A stretch of DNA of 64,000 nt from Saccoglossus kowalevskii (Eukaryota; Hemichordata; Enteropneusta; Harrimaniidae): NCBI RefSeq assembly GCF_000003605.2, contig NW_003118931.1, positions 141,134 to 205,133 on the forward strand, written 5' to 3'. The notes under the pieces were generated by a model. The model did not search any database. It was given only the letters and a program-made list of their open reading frames with translations, and was not told where the DNA came from. The number at the start of each line of letters is the position of its first letter. The stretch's first letter is position 1. The position numbers and the translations under genes were made by a program. This document shows, in pieces, positions 62,791 through 64,000 of the stretch.

Positions 62791-63009
62791 GTGATCCCAA
62801 CATCGAACTTGAGATAATCCTCTGCTCATTTCCCTGTCCAACACAACTTTGGTTTAATTTGTTTCAGTAGATGATTTTAAAGTCTGTGTGGATTTTAAAA
62901 CACCTGTAGCTTGCATTTATTATCGTACAGAGTACTATGTATGCTTTGTCATTCAGTAATTTTCTCCCCTATAAAAAAACTTGGCTTGATTATATAATTT
63001 TCATTTCAG

Positions 63010-63127
63010 GTGATAATGGCGGAGGCAGAAGGAGACACAGTAGATGATCCAGTGACGTCATACCTGAAAGCTTACCATTCATGTATATTTTCCATGTGGT
63101 TAAAGCCTTATCCGGAGGTAGATGCAG
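63010..63127 (+). CDS. 5' coding exon of an unnamed gene
   Basis: A clean acceptor (ATTTTCATTTCAG, AG at 63008-63009) and a strong donor (GCAG|GTAAGT, GT at 63128-63129) frame a 118-bp exon. The first ATG (63016) begins MAEAEGDTVDDPVTSYLKAY, and the reading continues through C-I-F-S-M-W-L-K-P-Y-P to VDA, leaving phase 1. An acidic acetylatable MAE start, G/C-rich codons in AT-rich DNA and the NRF1-type block 250-400 bp upstream make this the second exon of a gene whose first exon is untranslated. The other two frames hit stops. I do not recognise the family. It cannot be spliced directly to the exon at 47827-47938, because the phase would give a stop, so it is probably a separate gene. A full CRE (TGACGTCA, 63053-63060) lies inside the exon. 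Confidence 0.6.
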
Positions 63128-64000
63128 GTAAGTACGTGACTCAGATCAAAGAGAGGGTCACAGTCTTTGTGTACATAGTGCTGCATGGAACGAAAAACGT
63201 ACCTTACTGATTGTGTAACACGTATATATCTTTGCGACCAAACTAGAACCCTATCATAAAAGGCATACAAGCGCGCTCATTATTTGTGACTGCAGGTCAA
63301 GTCAGTTACCGCGACAATTGTTCACACGTTGCAAGACGTAGCATCGTCACTCACGCAACACTCGTAGCAATACCCAGAAACGTAATCATGTGCCAATGCA
63401 AGAACCATTAAAATAATAAAATATTGTTTTGGTTACATCACCATGACAACGTCCATGGTTAAAGTAATCGTTTCTGCTTGCAGAAGTCTGTCTGTATGTG
63501 TAAAAATCACCTAAATATATTGAATCCAAATATTATCCCGATTATTACATCATAACTTCAAATTGATGGCAGTACGCACAATTAACTGGTTGAAAATTTT
63601 TAAAAAAAATGTGCTTTATTAAAATTAATAGTATTACCAAACAAATTCAACGGACAGTATCTTGACCCTGCACGGAGACAGATAAACCACGTGTCAGTGT
63701 GCAGATCAGCCGCAAATAAGTACATCTTTGAGGGATGACGCAATTTCCCTAATTTCCGCCAACGGAGCTCGTCGTCATTCCCCCGACCGAGTCATTAGTT
63801 TGCTTGATTGCTTGTCGTGAATCAGCATGAGATAAGTGTATTCTCGGTAGAACACTACATTATATTCGTAAGGAATAAGTACTAGTTGATTATTAACAGA
63901 CAAGTTTACAAATAAATATATATACTTTATATAATTCAGTTATATTTTTCATTAGCGCCTTGATTTTTTCTTAATCTTATGTATTTATTTCTATTTAAAA
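63128..64000 (+). other. Presumed intron of the 63-kb gene
   Basis: Follows the strong donor at 63128. AT-rich with a GC-richer patch at 63690-63800 but no further exon recognised. The window ends inside it. Confidence 0.45.

Noticed and set aside
39393-63127. Direct splicing of exon 47827-47938 to exon 63010-63127
   Set aside because: The first exon leaves phase 1, and entering 63010 in that phase reaches a stop codon after 12 codons.

Overview
The window looks like AT-rich, gene-poor nuclear DNA of an invertebrate animal. It has introns with GT/AG boundaries, many short mobile-element remnants, several tandem repeats, and no bacterial-style gene packing. A GC-rich repeat at 7.3-8.0 kb ends in the hairpin AGCTCCGCT/AGCGGAGCT next to GACGACG-type runs. 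From memory this style is common in bivalve and other lophotrochozoan genomes, so a mollusc-like animal is my best guess. That is inference. No tRNA, rRNA, CRISPR array or long conserved protein was found.

Protein-coding evidence is thin and consists of candidate exons rather than whole genes. The best on the + strand are: a first coding exon encoding a signal peptide (39393-39476); a possible ectodomain exon (47827-47938) that joins it in frame; and a small 5' coding exon at 63010-63127, preceded by a compact promoter-like block with two perfect NRF1-type palindromes (62590-62790). A GC-rich possible start exon lies on the - strand at 29663-29708. Weaker candidates are a terminal exon at 25726-25851, a promoter with a start codon near 8.3 kb, and - strand exons at 38.8-39.1 and 57.7-57.9 kb. 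I could not name any of these genes.

Repeats dominate the rest. From left to right they are: a TA-flanked inverted-repeat element with four internal ~150-bp copies (7265-8039); a broken Crypton-like tyrosine recombinase C-terminus with a nearby long hairpin (10615-11421); a LINE/SINE-like tail ending in a long (AATA)n run (18.0-18.2 kb); a small imperfect inverted-repeat element (23481-23682) with a relative at 13.6 kb; a 19-bp minisatellite with a three-unit higher-order pattern (27.3-27.4 kb); and a 1.54-kb direct duplication (27669-29206 and 31001-33456). The second copy of that duplication is interrupted by a precisely bounded 915-bp TTAA-flanked transposon (31618-32532), and the uninterrupted copy preserves the empty site. 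Further right are degenerate tandem repeats at 41.5-41.8 and 48.6-48.8 kb, and a 1.5-kb, ~47-unit, 32-bp minisatellite (58626-60135). Its unit length makes every frame of one strand encode the same 32-residue periodic peptide.

Between these lie long stretches of ordinary AT-rich intergenic or intronic DNA. The stretch at about 34-39.5 kb is richer in GC and CpG and carries palindromic RFX X-box and CTCF-like motifs, consistent with the regulatory region of the signal-peptide gene.
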